Of a stretch of 64,000 nucleotides of DNA, positions 23,633 to 36,192 are shown piece by piece; position 1 is the stretch's first letter; every line of letters starts with the position of its first letter. Below the pieces are notes generated by a model. The model saw nothing but the letters and a program-made list of their open reading frames with translations. It made no database searches and had not been told where the DNA came from. The stretch is taken from assembly GCF_002878395.1 (NCBI RefSeq), contig NC_061115.1:210997063-211061062 (forward strand). The letters run 5' to 3'. This DNA is from Capsicum annuum (Eukaryota > Streptophyta > Magnoliopsida > Solanales > Solanaceae). The translations under genes were made by a program, and so were the position numbers.

Positions 23633-24480
23633 TCCTCCCCTTCTTGAAAAGGATTCGACCTTGAATCCGTACCTTGCAAAATAAGAGAAAGGACAAACAA
23701 GCACAACATCCTCATGGCATGAGGGTTAGGGTTAGCACAATAATAAGCATCATCACGCCAAGGGGGTACATACTTGAAGTATAACCAAGAATCCTTTGAA
23801 GTGAGTATTAAAAACTCAATGAAAGATGTACAAAGGATTTGGTTATGGGATACACTAAGAGTGATACTTTGCTTTTCATGTATACCAAGCAACAAGTTGG
23901 GTGCACCAACATCACCATTTTTACATTTGGCACCGGGGCCGAATGGGAAAAGTGGCCATAGACACGGGTCTGGACAACACTCCTCTTTCTCGTGGTGTAC
24001 TCCCAAACTAAACGACATACTCTCTATAATAGCATATGTATCATCCAAAGCAAATATAGAGTAGAGAAAGGTATCACTCAAATTGAATTCTATCAAGGTG
24101 CCCTTATGTGTGTACTCCCTACTAGTTTCCCAATAATAACCATGAGTACTCTCAACAATAAAGTCACACAAAGTAAAAGAAGAAGTAGCTTCCGCAACTA
24201 CATATTCCTTACCCCTAAGAGTACTCTCATCTTCCAAGAAGAGATTTTCATCTTTAGGAGGAATGTTGTCACACAAAAGTGGGTTAGCATATAGGCTATA
24301 GCTTCCAAGGCAAGCTATACCATCATTTTGACCACTAGCTTTATTAAAAGTGTTTAAATCATCTTCAAACAAGACATTACACCTAAAGAGAGTGTGATCT
24401 ACCTGACAGACAGATTTGGAATAAGCAAGTTCCTCACACTCTAAATGATCAATATCAAGTTTCAAGGATGTTCCAAACAC
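23461..24480 (-). pseudogene. Unknown C-terminal ORF of the minus-strand element
   Basis: 339 codons open. No family is recognised. Visible: an acidic N-terminal half with many Cys (for example CEELAYSKSVCQ), ECCPDPCLWPLFPFGPGAKC in the middle, YFKYVPPWRDDAYYCANPNP and a hydrophobic stretch LCLFVLSLIL that could be a short membrane segment. Then SRSNPFQEGEDD is encoded by the PPT, and about 57 residues (with QALVPWRAQDYTCRGYFEH) lie in the LTR. The same LTR frame is kept at 28132-28302 in the other LTR. It joins the upstream ORF by an apparent frameshift at 24462-24480. It occupies the place of RT-integrase. Confidence 0.55.
23633..23645 (-). other. Polypurine tract
   Basis: Minus strand AAGAAGGGGAGGA immediately before TGATACAAGT, the LTR start. 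It is translated as part of FQEGEDD. Confidence 0.85.
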
Positions 24481-25055
24481 AAGATTACCCCAAGAAGAGA
24501 TCTCGGGTTCACTCCACTTTGTTGACCAACATTTTCAAATACTTCACTCGCTTGAGTTCTATTAAGCACATCACACACATACTCAAGTAGGGGACAATTT
24601 TCACAAACAAGTTGATCAACACCAATTACACAAGACGATGTACTTTCGTTCAACATATAGGCTTCAACACTAAGTGGACATAAATTGATCTTACAAGAGG
24701 AGTCAATTTCTTCATCAATAGGTTCAACTAGTGTATCCAAACTCACAATATGTACATCAACAACAAGAGGCAAGGAATCATTAGACTCATAAATAAGTAA
24801 GCTACTAATCACACTCAATGGCTTACTAGCCACACAATTGTCATTCACATGCACTAAAGTGTATGAGTTAGCTATTTTACCTTTAAGATCTTGAGTAGAC
24901 TCTTCCTTGTCATAAGGTGAAGGTCCTCCACAAGCTTGGGTAGCAACTTCCTTTTGGCATTTTTCGCCTTCCCTTTCCATGTTAGTACCTGCACAAATGT
25001 CCTTAGAAATGGAAGGACAACCAATGTTAGTATGATTTGGTGGCAATCCCCTCAC
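24462..25055 (-). pseudogene. Unknown middle ORF of the minus-strand element
   Basis: 197 codons in the same frame as the protease-like ORF upstream (one stop at 25134 and another near 25060 intervene). It has no ATG at its left end (GTG), so it is a read-through part of one ancestral frame. Composition is acidic and Ser/Cys-rich: VDVHIVSLDTLVEPIDEEID and VGVDQLVCENCPLLEYVCD-like segments. It is not recognised. The following ORF is in another frame, overlapping by 19 bases, so a frameshift separates them. Confidence 0.5.
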
Positions 25056-25133
25056 TTCACTCTACATATCCTCTCCTTTTTCCACTCTCGGATTACCACC
25101 TTGCACTCTCTTACTCCTCTCAATCTTTTGTCT

Positions 25134-26015
25134 CTAATCATAAATCGGATTGGAGTAGGTAAGCATTTCTCTTTGCGGTTTGGGTAGCAAGTACGTTATG
25201 AGGCGATTTCCCCATTGGTCTTTTAAAACATTAGGCCAATTTTGCACGTTAGGAACTTGATGTCGTGCAAAATAATCGGCACCCAAGATCATATGACCAT
25301 AGGTTAAGGAAAAAACATCGCACCACACCTCCTCATGGTAATCAAATTGGGAGAAGACAACTTTTACCCTCTCGGTAACCTTGAAATTGCCCAAGTAGTA
25401 TGGAACAAGTAAAGGCTCTCAAAATAATCCCAAGTAGTCAACCATGGATGGAAGAATGTAGTTTTCACAGTACCTATCATTCAATACCATAAGAAAGCCT
25501 GGTATCCCACAAATAGTCACCTTTTCAGAGTGTACACTCCTCCTTGGATCAACATTGTAAGGCACACGAGTACCCATCAGTTTTGGAGATGCTTGCCCTC
25601 TTCTTCTCATGGGACAACCTCTACTATAACTAGTATAACCAATCACACCATGTTGACCTTGATAAGAAGTACTACAAGGTGAACAATATGATCTTTCACA
25701 CTCTACTTGCATACTCTCATCATAGCTCTTATAAGCTTTCCGAATGAAAGTATTATACCTAACACCAAATATAGGTTCAGAGTGGGAAGTATAAGACTCC
25801 TCATATGCCCCAACTTCATCATAAGAACCATCACGAGGTCCTACATCATCTCTAAATTCACCATAAGCACTAGGCACATCATTCCCCTCATTTTCTCCCT
25901 TAGACCTGAGACCCTCAAATCTGCCCAAGTTTTGATCATGGCTATTTTCATAGACCGCACAATCTCCCTCAACTTCGTAGCCATAAAACCCCTTACTACA
26001 ATCATAGTCTCCCAT
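25134..26015 (-). pseudogene. Degenerate gag/retropepsin-like ORF
   Basis: One frame of 293 codons with a single in-frame TGA (25419-25421). The first 160 residues are Tyr/Gly/Glu-rich without CCHC knuckles. Then VTICGIPGF, LNDRYCENYILPSMVDYLGL and VVFSQFDYHEEVWCDVF with GHMILGADYFARH follow the layout of a gypsy aspartic protease (normally IDGGSCENxxS...YxDEVxCDVxPMxxCHLLLGRPW). The catalytic D-[ST/G]-G position is replaced (NDRY), so it cannot cleave. The role of the rest is unknown. Confidence 0.55.
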
Positions 26016-27350
26016 GTTGTATCACAATAATCCCCGACTATCGAAGAAATGTTCTCCTTATATCACCTTTGTACCTACAGAATGAACAAACAAGATTAGT
26101 AGTAAAGCTTCTCACTAACACTCGTATACACTCACCTTTGTGATTCTCACAATTCGAGCGGCGAATATTGAAAGTTGCTTATACTGCAGTAGTCAATAGG
26201 ATGTCAATTCTACTTGGCGGTCGGAATAGATTCTTGTTTGATCGACTCACGACACAAAAATAAAATGTACATATGAACTTGAAACAAAGAAGTTACTAAG
26301 ATTTAAAAATGAGAAAAAACACATAAATAACGAAGACACGAAAGGAAGGGATTCAAAAATTAATCTACAACTAAGTAGGTGATTACTAGTTGTTAATTAA
26401 TTCTAGAATCAAGACAGGAAACTAAGGAAGCAATAAAGTGACACTAATAATCTAAAATTTGAGCCAAAATTTGATGCATGAACAGTAACTTGATGATGTG
26501 GCAGCCACATATTGGTTGCGGCTTCTACAGTTTTTATTTTCCAAAGCCCAAGTCTTGACTAATTTTAATTTGGATGGGTGGAATTTATTTTAAGGAGGAA
26601 AGAATAAGTCGAGCCTTTTTTTTTTTCAAGTTTCAAATTTAAAGACTTGACTTTTGTAGTACTTTTCCTTAAAACATGAACCCTTATTTTTTTTGGAAAA
26701 GTGATTGAGATGTGATTGACTTGTTGGTGGGTGATGGTAAGTCTTTTAAGACTAACAAAGTTCTCACATTTTTTACTTCACCTTTTTGGATCTAAATTTC
26801 ACTTTATTTTAACAAAGTATGAAGGTTTGGAAGAACATTAAGAACACTTCAACAATCACCAAGAAAATCAACGACAATCTCCCAACAACAACAACAATTC
26901 CGCAACAAAAAAGTCAACTACAAACTTCTAACAAACGGCCAAGTCCTTTAATGTGGTGTTTTGGTCTTAACAATGGGTGAAGATTGGGATGAACAACAAG
27001 AACACAAAAACTTTTCAAGAACAATAACAACACCAAAAACGTTCAGCCGAAGTCCACAAGAAAGGTCACTACACGGCCAAGAACAACAACATCAATACAC
27101 GACCATTAACTTTTTAACAACAACCATCTCAATAATTCAAGCTTAACTTTAGATCTAGACTCAAGAGTGTTAGAGAAGAAGAAAGCTAACACTAGAAACA
27201 ACAAATCAAACAAAAGAACACCTAGATCTAGACTAAACTTTCCAGCCAAGACAACAACAACAAGAATCCAACTTCTCGGCCAAGGACACAACTTTTTTTG
27301 TATTTTTCAACTACCAAGCCCAAGATTGATCTTATAGGAACAAGATCAAG
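26016..27350 (-). other. Leader region of the minus-strand element
   Basis: About 1.3 kb between PBS and first ORF, rich in CAACAA words on the plus strand. Short ORFs only; probable untranslated leader. Confidence 0.5.
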
Positions 27351-27365
27351 TCATGCTCTGATACT
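27351..27365 (-). other. Primer-binding site of the minus-strand element
   Basis: Minus strand AGTATCAGAGCATGA, 3 bp inside the 5' LTR end. It matches the initiator tRNA-Met type over TATCAGAGC. Confidence 0.8.
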
Positions 27366-27368
27366 AAA

Positions 27369-28303
27369 TGATACAACACAAATAAGAGGAACACGAAACA
27401 GCCACAAAATAGTCCAATACACCCTCCAAAATAGTTCACAAATCACAACAAATCGTGGACCAAATAGAGACCTCACTCGAATTCGACAAATACAACAAAA
27501 ATACAAGAAAAAAAGGTGTATTTGACACCCAAAATAGCCACAAATCATGAAGAAAAAGATGACAACAAGAACACAAATTTTTGGATTCAATAAGACACAA
27601 AAACAGTCCACTACAAATAATAACAAGATTATAAGAATAAAAGGATAGATAGTGAGATATAGATTTGTTACAAGACTTAGGAACAAAGTGTGGTTCAAAC
27701 AATAAAACCCTAATTAATGTAACAACAACACCACACTCTTACAGTAATCGCTAAGGAATTCACTCACCTCAAGATCCACCGTTTCCAAGCAAAGAACAAT
27801 ATTGGCTTTTTCAAGCCCTATACTAAGGATGGCTTTTCCAAGCCCTAACTAAGAAATATACTAAGGTGTTGCACTCTCCAAAGAGAGAATAAGTCTTTCA
27901 AATGTTCATTATTCATTAACTAAAGAAAATGACCTAAAATAGACTATATATAGTATATTATAAAATAAAGATAAAATGACTCCAATGCCCTTAATGAGGT
28001 GGGTGGCAATGGAGTGTCATTTAGACAAGGCTAAAAGACCAAAATGACCTTGAGGCTAAGTGACCAAAATGACCTTAATAAAAGGGTCCAAAATCATGAA
28101 CCATCAAATGTGGTCCAAACCCATGAGTCCTCTAGTCTTCAACCCTCCAAGCAATCTTCCACACACGGGTTTGTTTGATGGTATGCTCAAAATAACCCCT
28201 ACAAGTATGATCCTGTGTCCTCCATGGGACCAAAGCTTGATTCTTCACGTAGTGACTTTGAATGATGCCATCGAATGCTAAGGTGACCATTTCACTTGTA
28301 TCA
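27369..28303 (-). repeat. 5' LTR of the minus-strand element
   Basis: 935 bp, TGATACAAC at the plus-strand left end and ACTTGTATCA at the right; partner of 22700-23632. Confidence 0.9.
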
Positions 28304-28560
28304 GTATGTGTAGATCTGGCAGTGATATATATTTTGGGTGTGTCATGCCTTGCCACAGAGTAAGGGATTGCCCAAATAGTGGTCAGCAGGATCAGTCCAG
28401 TCGTCCGTAAGTTTTATCCAATTGCCCAACTCAACAGGGTGCCGCTTTCAGCGCAACCAGTGGTCATCACCCAAACAGATTGTTTGTACTTTAGTCTTGA
28501 CAGGGTCAGGAAAGTTCTCCTAATATAGTTAGTGAGATGTTACAGGTCTTTCATTTACAT
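28304..28560 (+). pseudogene. gypsy gag zinc-knuckle part, resumed
   Basis: Continuation of gag after the insertion: VCRSGSDIYFGC, PCHRVRDCP. The CCHC knuckle is degenerate (first Cys is Tyr). Stops follow in the linker. Confidence 0.75.
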
Positions 28561-28860
28561 GTTTATGCCTTGTTAGATCCCGGAGCTTCTGTTTCTTTTG
28601 TAACTCCCTTCATAGCTATTAATTTTCTTGTCAATCGAGACTTTAGCAGAACCTTTCTCAGTGTCTACCCCAGTAAGTGTCTTTATTATAGCTAGGTAGA
28701 TATACAGGAACTGTCCGATCATAATATCCCAGAAACACACCTTAGTTGATCGTGTAGAGTTACAGATGACTGATTTTGATATCATTCTCAGCATAGATTG
28801 GCTTTACTCATGTTATGCTTCAGTTGTTTATAGAAACAAAGTTGTTCATTTTTAGGGGTC
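28561..28860 (+). pseudogene. gypsy aspartic protease fragment
   Basis: LLDPGASVSFVTPFIAINF keeps the D-P-G-A-S active-site box used by Del/Tekay-type proteases. Downstream frames shift several times (QMTDFDIILSID-like text near 28760-28800). It is non-functional but shows the order gag-PR-RT of the host gypsy element. Confidence 0.85.
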
Positions 28861-29399
28861 AGCTTGTTTCGTACCTTAGAGCGAGAAAAATGATATCCAA
28901 GGGGTGTGCCTACCATCTTGTTCAAGTTAAAGACTCTAGTTCAGATATTCCCAATCTCGAGTCATTTCCTGTAGTGAGAAAATTTCTAGATGTGTTACTC
29001 GAAGTATCTCCCAAAAGGGAAATCAACTTCAAAATAGACATTTTTCCAGATACCCAGTCTATTTTTATTCCGCCCTACAGAATGGCTCCCACGAAACATA
29101 GGGAGTTACAAGAATAGTTGAAAGATCTCTTAGATAAGGGATTCATCAAGCCCAGTATTTTCCTCTGGGGCGCTCCAGTCCTTTTTGTGCGTAAGAAAGA
29201 TGGTTCTCTCAGAATGTGCATCAATTATGGTCAGTTGAACAAAGTCACTATCAAGAATAAGTATCCACTCCTCAGAATTGATGACTTGTTCAATCAACTT
29301 CAATGTGCCAGTTATTTATTTAAGATAGACGTCAGATCCGGTTATCATCAGCTTAGAGTCAGAGAATATGAGATTCCGAATATAGCTTTTAGAACTTTG
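28861..29399 (+). pseudogene. gypsy RT N-terminal fragment, start of copy B
   Basis: VRKFLDVLLEVSPKREINFK, then YRMAPTKHRELQE, a stop, and [11 protein letters not shown] with [18 protein letters not shown] and [14 protein letters not shown]. The frame stops at LTR-X after FRT, before the YxDD box. It equals the copy A fragment (1646-1936) and the C fragment at 47517-47806. Confidence 0.9.
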
Positions 29400-32300
29400 T
29401 GTCATGCCCTATTTTTACAAAGGTTAAAACAAGCACAACTTATGGACTCAAAATGAATTGAATTTTATACATAGTTGCCACCTAATTTTCAAGGTAAAAT
29501 AAGGAAATCTATTTATTTATTAACATGTATGATTGATGTTTTAGTCTATGAAAAAACAATTAAAATTCTAGGTAAGAGTTCAAATTATCCCAAAGGTAAG
29601 GGGTTAGGCACCCTTCAGGATCCACAAATATGGTATCCGGCTAGACTAAATTTATCAAAGAGGGAGGAGGTATAATTAAAATGATGTAAAAAGTATATAT
29701 ATATATTAAGTATAAATTAATTCTTTTGAGAAATACGAATATTTAAAACTATATAAAGGTATATGTATATTAAGTATATAAACAAAATCCATTGTTATGA
29801 GAAATGTAAAAGATATATATAAAATGTATAACTTAAATCTGAAAAAGAAAAATATGTTGTGATGTATGAAAAGAAATGTATCTTGATATGCCATGAAAAG
29901 AAAAAGTATTTACAAAAAATATTCTTGATTTGATTAAAATTTACGAAAAAGTAAAGATTTACTTGAGCAGAAAAGATCACAATGTTTATGATGTCAAAGT
30001 GTGTAAATTAATTGATTAATTTAATTTATTGGTGTAAATATTAACGGCCTAAGTTTACCCAAGCTAAAAAAGGGAAAAAAAAAAGAAAAAAAAATATATA
30101 CAAATATAAAATATGTATTAAAATAATATTAATACATATGTTGTTGTAAAATACATGTAAAAAAAGTATATAAGTATATGTATGTAAAGAGAAGACAAGA
30201 TTGAATAAAGAAAATTTGTTCTAAAGGAAATGACTACGTAATATTTTCTTAGTGTAAAAAGAATAAATTATTTGATTAAATAATCTAAGTTAATTTCATA
30301 TTTTTATATAAATATTAATGAACTAAATTTTTCAAAATGTGTGGTGAAGATTAAATAAAGAATATCCCGCCCAACACCTCAAAAATAAAGCTTTCGCTAC
30401 GATTAACATTTGTACAAGTGTAAGTATATAACAAAATCTAAGCACACAATTTTATGTCTTATTTGACTGTCATTCCCAATAAATATTCCCAATAACTTGT
30501 ACAAACACTTGTTATAAAAATGTTAGTAACAAATAACAATAATCAAAATAAATTTAAAAAATATGTGTGCATATACATATTTAAAAATATAATTTTTATT
30601 AAAAAGTGGGCTCAAATTAAGTTTTGGAATATTATAAAGATTTTGTCATCGCCCAAATTTATTTATTTTTTGTTACGTATTTATTTACGTAATGTTCGTC
30701 TTTTATTTGGGGAGGCCTCAAAAATCGGACGAAAAGATATTGTCATCGGCCATGTTTTGATGTTTGATATAAAGTAAGTAAACTAAAAATAAAAATCCGT
30801 CTTTTGTTAGGGTGGCCTCAAGTATCCGATAGAGAGATAATTTCACTGACTAAATATTTTGTACTATATTATTAAATAAAATGTAAGCGGCAAAATTAGT
30901 CTGCCGGATAGTAGAAAATTCATATTACACAAATAAAAATTTATATTAAATAAATAGAAAATCTATAGCAAAATCAGCAATAATAACAATGAATGGAGAA
31001 ACAGTAGCAACATAACAAAAACTCGAGCAAGCTAAAAATTGGAGCAATATTTGAAATATGTAAATGCTCATTTGAAAGTATGGAGTTTTATCAACTGCAG
31101 CCAACACATTTAGAGCAACAATAAAAGCAGGTAAAACAAAACATTATTCTTTAGTGAATCTCAAACCAAAATTTTAGAGAATAACCATATAATCCAACAA
31201 AACCCAAAATATCAAAGCATTATTCAGTCAATGATACCGACGAACAAAACAGAAAGAAAATGATGTCGCTTCCACAACGTTCACTGGAGCGACGTCGGAA
31301 TCCATGAACATGGCCAGATCTAATCCATTTTTTATGGTAGTAGCTGTGGGGTTGTTTTCTAGGTCTCCAGTCATTTGGTAGTCAAATTCGAAAGGTTGGC
31401 AGTGAGGGTAGAGAGAGAAATAGATGGACAGATTGGCAATAGGGGTAGTTCGCCGGTGCTGTTTTTGACTGTAGGAGAGAAGAGGCGCAGAGTATTTGAG
31501 AGTGGTATTTTTCTGTGGATATGGCTGGTCTGCATTGTGGTGCGAATGGAGGGGGTGTTTGATGGTCGAAATATGGGAACAGAAGAAGGAGCAGTGTGAC
31601 AGTGGTGGTGTTGGCCGGAGCTCGTTCGCGGGAGCTATGGCAGTAGCGGCTGATGTATAGAGAGAGGCACATGTGTTGGGAAAGAAAGAAAAAATCCATG
31701 TAGGTGTGTGTATTGTGAATGTGTGCGTTGGTATTTAAAAAGGAAAAAAGGCAATTATTTCTTCCAACAAATTCCTTAAATTTTGGGTAGTAGGTAAATT
31801 AAAGTCAAAAGTGTTAAAGAGTGATGAGACCTTGATTTTACCGATTCGTTGCTTGTATTAAAATAAGCCGATATTATTTCTGTTGACTGTATTAAATAAG
31901 GTACAAATTAAAAATATTGATATATATAACTACAGAAAAATATAAACAGATATAATTATCTCTGAAAAAAATTGTATTACGCTATAAACAACTAAAATTA
32001 TAATATGTAAAAAAAATTGTAGCATTATGTTATGTACGTATGTAGATGACTGTGCAAAAATATTAAAACAATAATAAACTGATAAAAATCCTAAAATTTA
32101 CGAAATTAAGGAAAATTATTTAAATTAAAATATGAAAATAAATTGGTAAAAATTTTAAAATAATGATAATTACCAATAACTTGTCGGATGTGACAAGACA
32201 TTATTATGTGTTCCTTGTCAGATGTGACAAGACATCAAATTATTATATTGTACAAAACTAATTGATCCGATTCATAATTTGTGGACTATAAAAAATGTAG

Positions 32301-32660
32301 AAATTGATTTGTAATTATGGAAAAATGTAAAGAATGTTAAAAATATTTTTTAAAAAATATAATTAATTTGAAAATGTTATAAAAATGTGATGTCATGTCG
32401 TGTATGTGCGTAGACGATTGTGAAAAAATGATAAAGATGATAATGAATTGATAAAAATTCTAATGTATAGAGAATTATCAATAAATTAAGAAAAGTAAAA
32501 ATATGACAACAAATTGATAAAAATCTAAAGTAAGGATGATCATCAATAATTTGTTAACAATTGTAAAAATATGTGAAAATTGTATTTTTGTGCCCTTTAA
32601 TGATCAGGAAGCCTGAAGACATTAAATTTAGGCAAGGAGAGCGAAAATTGGGTGTCAACA
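29400..32660. mobile_element. LTR-X, copy B
   Basis: TGTCATGCCC to GGGTGTCAACA, 3261 bp. Collinear with copies A and C, with a GC-richer core at about 31250-31660. A 40-50 bp stretch around 30660-30705 is also in C but missing from A. Confidence 0.65.
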
Positions 32661-33125
32661 GTTGCCCCTTTCCATATAAGGACGATGTTGAAGTCTTCAA
32701 ATAAAAAATATTGACGTGTAACCAATTTTGCTCGACAAAAATGATATATATATTTTTTTGGAAGAAAATTATACCGAACTCTAATTCAGAGTTGCCTACA
32801 TACCTCGAGTTGTATGAGGATTAGGTCAGGTGTAGTTTAAAAGAATCGACAATTGTATTTTGCCTTGTTATTAGTGGCGAATTATCATATGGAATGATTA
32901 TTAAGGGGGGGCTATTTGGGAACGAAAGTGTTCATATATTCCCGATGCTCCTTTTGAAATTTTCTAGTATCGAGCTGTGAGATGCTGGAGATGCAAGATT
33001 GAGTACTTTCTGGGGAGAAAGAATGATTATGTGGTTGCGATGACCGAACTCTGCATATAGCTTCCTACATATCTCTAGTGTGATGAGAGTCTGATCAATG
33101 TAGTTCGAGATGCGAATATGGAATT
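32661..33125. mobile_element. Internal remnant next to LTR-X, copy B
   Basis: It has two degenerate units with CCTACATACCTCGAG (32790) and CCTACATATCTCTAG (33063), about 270 bp apart. No gene. Confidence 0.5.
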
Positions 33126-34250
33126 CTAAAGTTTTAAAGTATCCTAGGAATTCTAAAAGTCGTATTTGGTAGAGTCTTGTGCATGGGTGTGAAGCACGCC
33201 ATACCTATAGACAAGAAGCTATAAAACGTTTTAGGAAAAGTTTCTCTTCTTTCAGTATTCATGTTGTGCAAATTAGTATGAGCTCAATTTAAACTCCCTT
33301 TCTAATTCAATCTTCTTTCCGTTTACAAAACATGCCTCTCAGAAAGACTAACAGAAGAAGAAAAAGGAATTAGCTCGCACCTCCACCTGTTTAGGAAGAT
33401 CTCCTGAATGATCATGTTTTTCATGCAGCTATCTGTTTATTACTTTAGCTCACTCAGTAACATCTCAGAATAATCAGTAGGATCCTATCCCAGCCATATC
33501 AATGGCTAATACCGCCGCAGCTAGGATTCGGGACATCACTCGAATGAATCCTCCTCTGATTTTGGGATCCAAGTCTGATGAGGATCCGCTAGAGTTCATT
33601 GAAATGGTTCAGAAGGTAACTGACATTATGGTTGTGAATTTTAGTGAGAGTGCAGAGTTGGGTGCATACCGGTTGTAAGATGTTGCTCAAACCTGGTATA
33701 AGTAGTAGAAGAGAAATAAAGGCGCAGATGCAGGTCCTGTTGAATAGAAGGTGTTTGCCACATACATTTTGGATAGGTTCTTTCCCTTAGAGTTAAGGGA
33801 AGCTAAGGTGCAGGAGTTTATCAATTTGAAGCAGGGTAACATGAGTGTGAAAGTGTATTCTCTTATGTTTACTCGATTAGCTAGGTATGCTCCTAATGTG
33901 GATTCTAATGACAGGTCCAGGATGAGTAAGTTTATTTCTGGGGTAGCTGATAGCGTGGTCAAGGAGTGTAGGACCGCGGTGTTGATTAAGGAGATGGACT
34001 TGTCTAGGTTGATTGTCCATGCTCAATAGATTGAGGAGAAGAAATATAAAGAAAGAGAGAGGGAGAATAATAGAGCCAGAACATGTAGCTTTAGTTTTGC
34101 TCAGCTGAGGTCAGAGGGTGGTAACTATCCTCAATTCCATCAAAAATCTTTTTCCCCAGCTCCGTCTTCAGCTAGTGCGCCAGTTCCAAAGTTCAGAAAT
34201 GATAATTGGAAGAAGGTGCCAGGCTCTAAGTCCCAGCTCCGTCTTCAGTT
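33126..34250 (+). pseudogene. gypsy gag remnant, copy B
   Basis: The start is visible at 33332 (MPLRKTN). Capsid text follows from 33502: MANTAAARIRDITRMNPP, then RYAPNVDSNDRSRMSKFISG and KECRTAVLIKEMDLSRL. There are several stops, including one after HAQ. It ends at a junction near 34240 (CCCAGCTCCGTCTTCAG) shared with C, where LTR-Y sequence begins. It is absent from A at the matching point (5490). Confidence 0.85.
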
Positions 34251-35880
34251 AGGGTTTGAGGAATTAAGCTTCAAGGGTAATTTTTCTCAATGTTTTTGTC
34301 AATTGAAAGGTATGTGGGACTATCTTAAATTCCATGGGCATAAATTTAATTTTTAAACAAACTTTTCTATGGAATATAATTTCGAACATGAGATAGGGTT
34401 TGAAATTGTTGAAGAGCATGCATGGTAAACCACCTTTTTTGATGAAATTTTGTATAAACTATGAGGTTGTTTTCCTAAAACTTGAATTATTTTCATCTGT
34501 ACATGTGTTATTAGTTTGAGAAGTTATATGAGAGCATAATTTGCATTATTCCCTCTCTTTTTATGAAACTCATTGTCTTAACAATGTTGTTGATTGTTTA
34601 CACGGATGGTTAAAAGTTTGATTTTAAATATTTTGCTAATATTTAGGGATTGTTACTATTTTATAAATGAGTGAGAGGAGTTTTTTCCTTGATTTAGAAA
34701 TGCTCGTGTTTCCTAATAAAGAATTTGCATGTGATTAATGAAAGAGATGCCCACCATATGATAAAGTATTGAAAAAAGGAGTAGGTTGCATAAGTTTTTA
34801 TATGTTTTGAAATAAGAACTCTCTCATGTGATGTTTAAATCTTTTGGGATGTCACTAACATGCTTTTGAATAAAAAGGGTTATAGATATGATGTGGTATG
34901 ATCTGAATAATGTGCAAGTTTGGGTATTATGATTCCCTATTATGATATGCATGCCCTTACAAGAATCAAAAGTGAATTTTTATAAGTATGAAGAATGATT
35001 CTTAAAGGACTAAAAATGGACTTAAAGAGAGTTAGGTAGCTACCCCAAGAAGGCATTTGAGTGTAAGGGCTCATTGCTGAAAATCGAGTTTTACCGATTC
35101 GGGAGACATGATTGGCTATGCCCAATGTATACTTGACCCGGAGGCACTGGTACACTAGAATATTATTTAGGACCCTAATCCTTGCGGCAAACTTGGATTA
35201 GGGGGATTGGCCGAAGATTTAATGGCGAACCTATATACCCCGTGGGTACTAAAAATGTAGGGTGTACCATCTAGCTCCGAAGTAAAACAAAGAGTTGAGT
35301 CATGACCTACAAGAATGTTTTGAGACTCTTGAATTATGACCATGAGTTTTTTTATATCTATCATGTTAAATTGTTTTTTTATGCTCACAACTATTTTATA
35401 TGGAATACATGTTGCTTTTGGTTAGTTCTGCATACCATTACATTTTAGGTATTGACCGTCCCTCGTGACAGCTGTATTGTCTCATAATGTAAGTTCTGAG
35501 GCGAATTTTTGTGGTCCTGCTCAACAGTAGATTACTTCCTGACCTCTAGAGTTGGTGAGCCTCCCTTGCTTTGTAAGACATATTCTTCTTATGTAGTTTG
35601 TATCAATTTTATGGTCCTTCCAGGGTCCTTGTACCGGTCTAGACAAACTTGTTTTTCAGTTAATTAGAGGCTTTGTAGACTGTTTTAGATTGGATTTGGG
35701 CTTTCCTTTGATATGATGTTATGAAGTTTTAAGTTTGTTTATGGGCCACCATGTTTTCAGTTTATCTTCCGCACTGTCATAACATATGAGTTATGCTTAT
35801 GATCACATGCTAAGTGGTCTCTCGGGCCTTCATGATTTGAGATACTTGTCACAGCCAAGGCCCCGGTTCAGATTGTGACA
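34251..35880. mobile_element. LTR-Y, copy B
   Basis: The longest version of this LTR in the window, from the gag junction to GATTGTGACA at 35880. It matches 5491-7027 in A. No gene. Confidence 0.5.
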
Positions 35881-36192
35881 TTTATTTTGTCAGTTATGGA
35901 TCTGAAATTTGAAAGATATTGTTTTCCGAACTTTAATGTAGCTCTAACCTGTGAAGGAAGTGAAATAGCTTCATTTATTTGCTTTGGATACCTTTCGTAA
36001 GAATCTGCAGAACAATCGCCTTCCCAAATATGTGATTGAATCTAAAGTTACTAATATTAGCCTGCTCTAGAATCTACTCAATGATACGTGTTTGAGTAGA
36101 AGTGTTGAAATTGTTAATTAAGAGTTAACATTTTTGGTAAAAATTTGTATTATTGGGTATATTTTTGGGAATGATTGTTTTTTCAAAAACAG

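Larger units (their letters stand above)
22700..28303 (-). mobile_element. LTR retroelement without visible RT, minus strand
   Basis: Two LTRs of 933 and 935 bp (22700-23632 and 27369-28303), TGATAC...GTATCA ends, flanks GTGTG and GTATG (a probable 5-bp target duplication with one change). On the minus strand a PBS with AGTATCAGAGC follows the 5' LTR, and a purine tract AAGAAGGGGAGGA precedes the 3' LTR. Between them lie a leader of about 1.3 kb and a broken long reading frame, but no reverse transcriptase, RNase H or integrase motifs. LTRs differ by roughly one base in ten in the part I compared, so it is old. It lies inside gag of the gypsy element. Confidence 0.85.

Noticed and set aside
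23774..24294. Plus-strand ORFs of about 100 codons
   Set aside because: Antisense shadows of the minus-strand retroelement frame.
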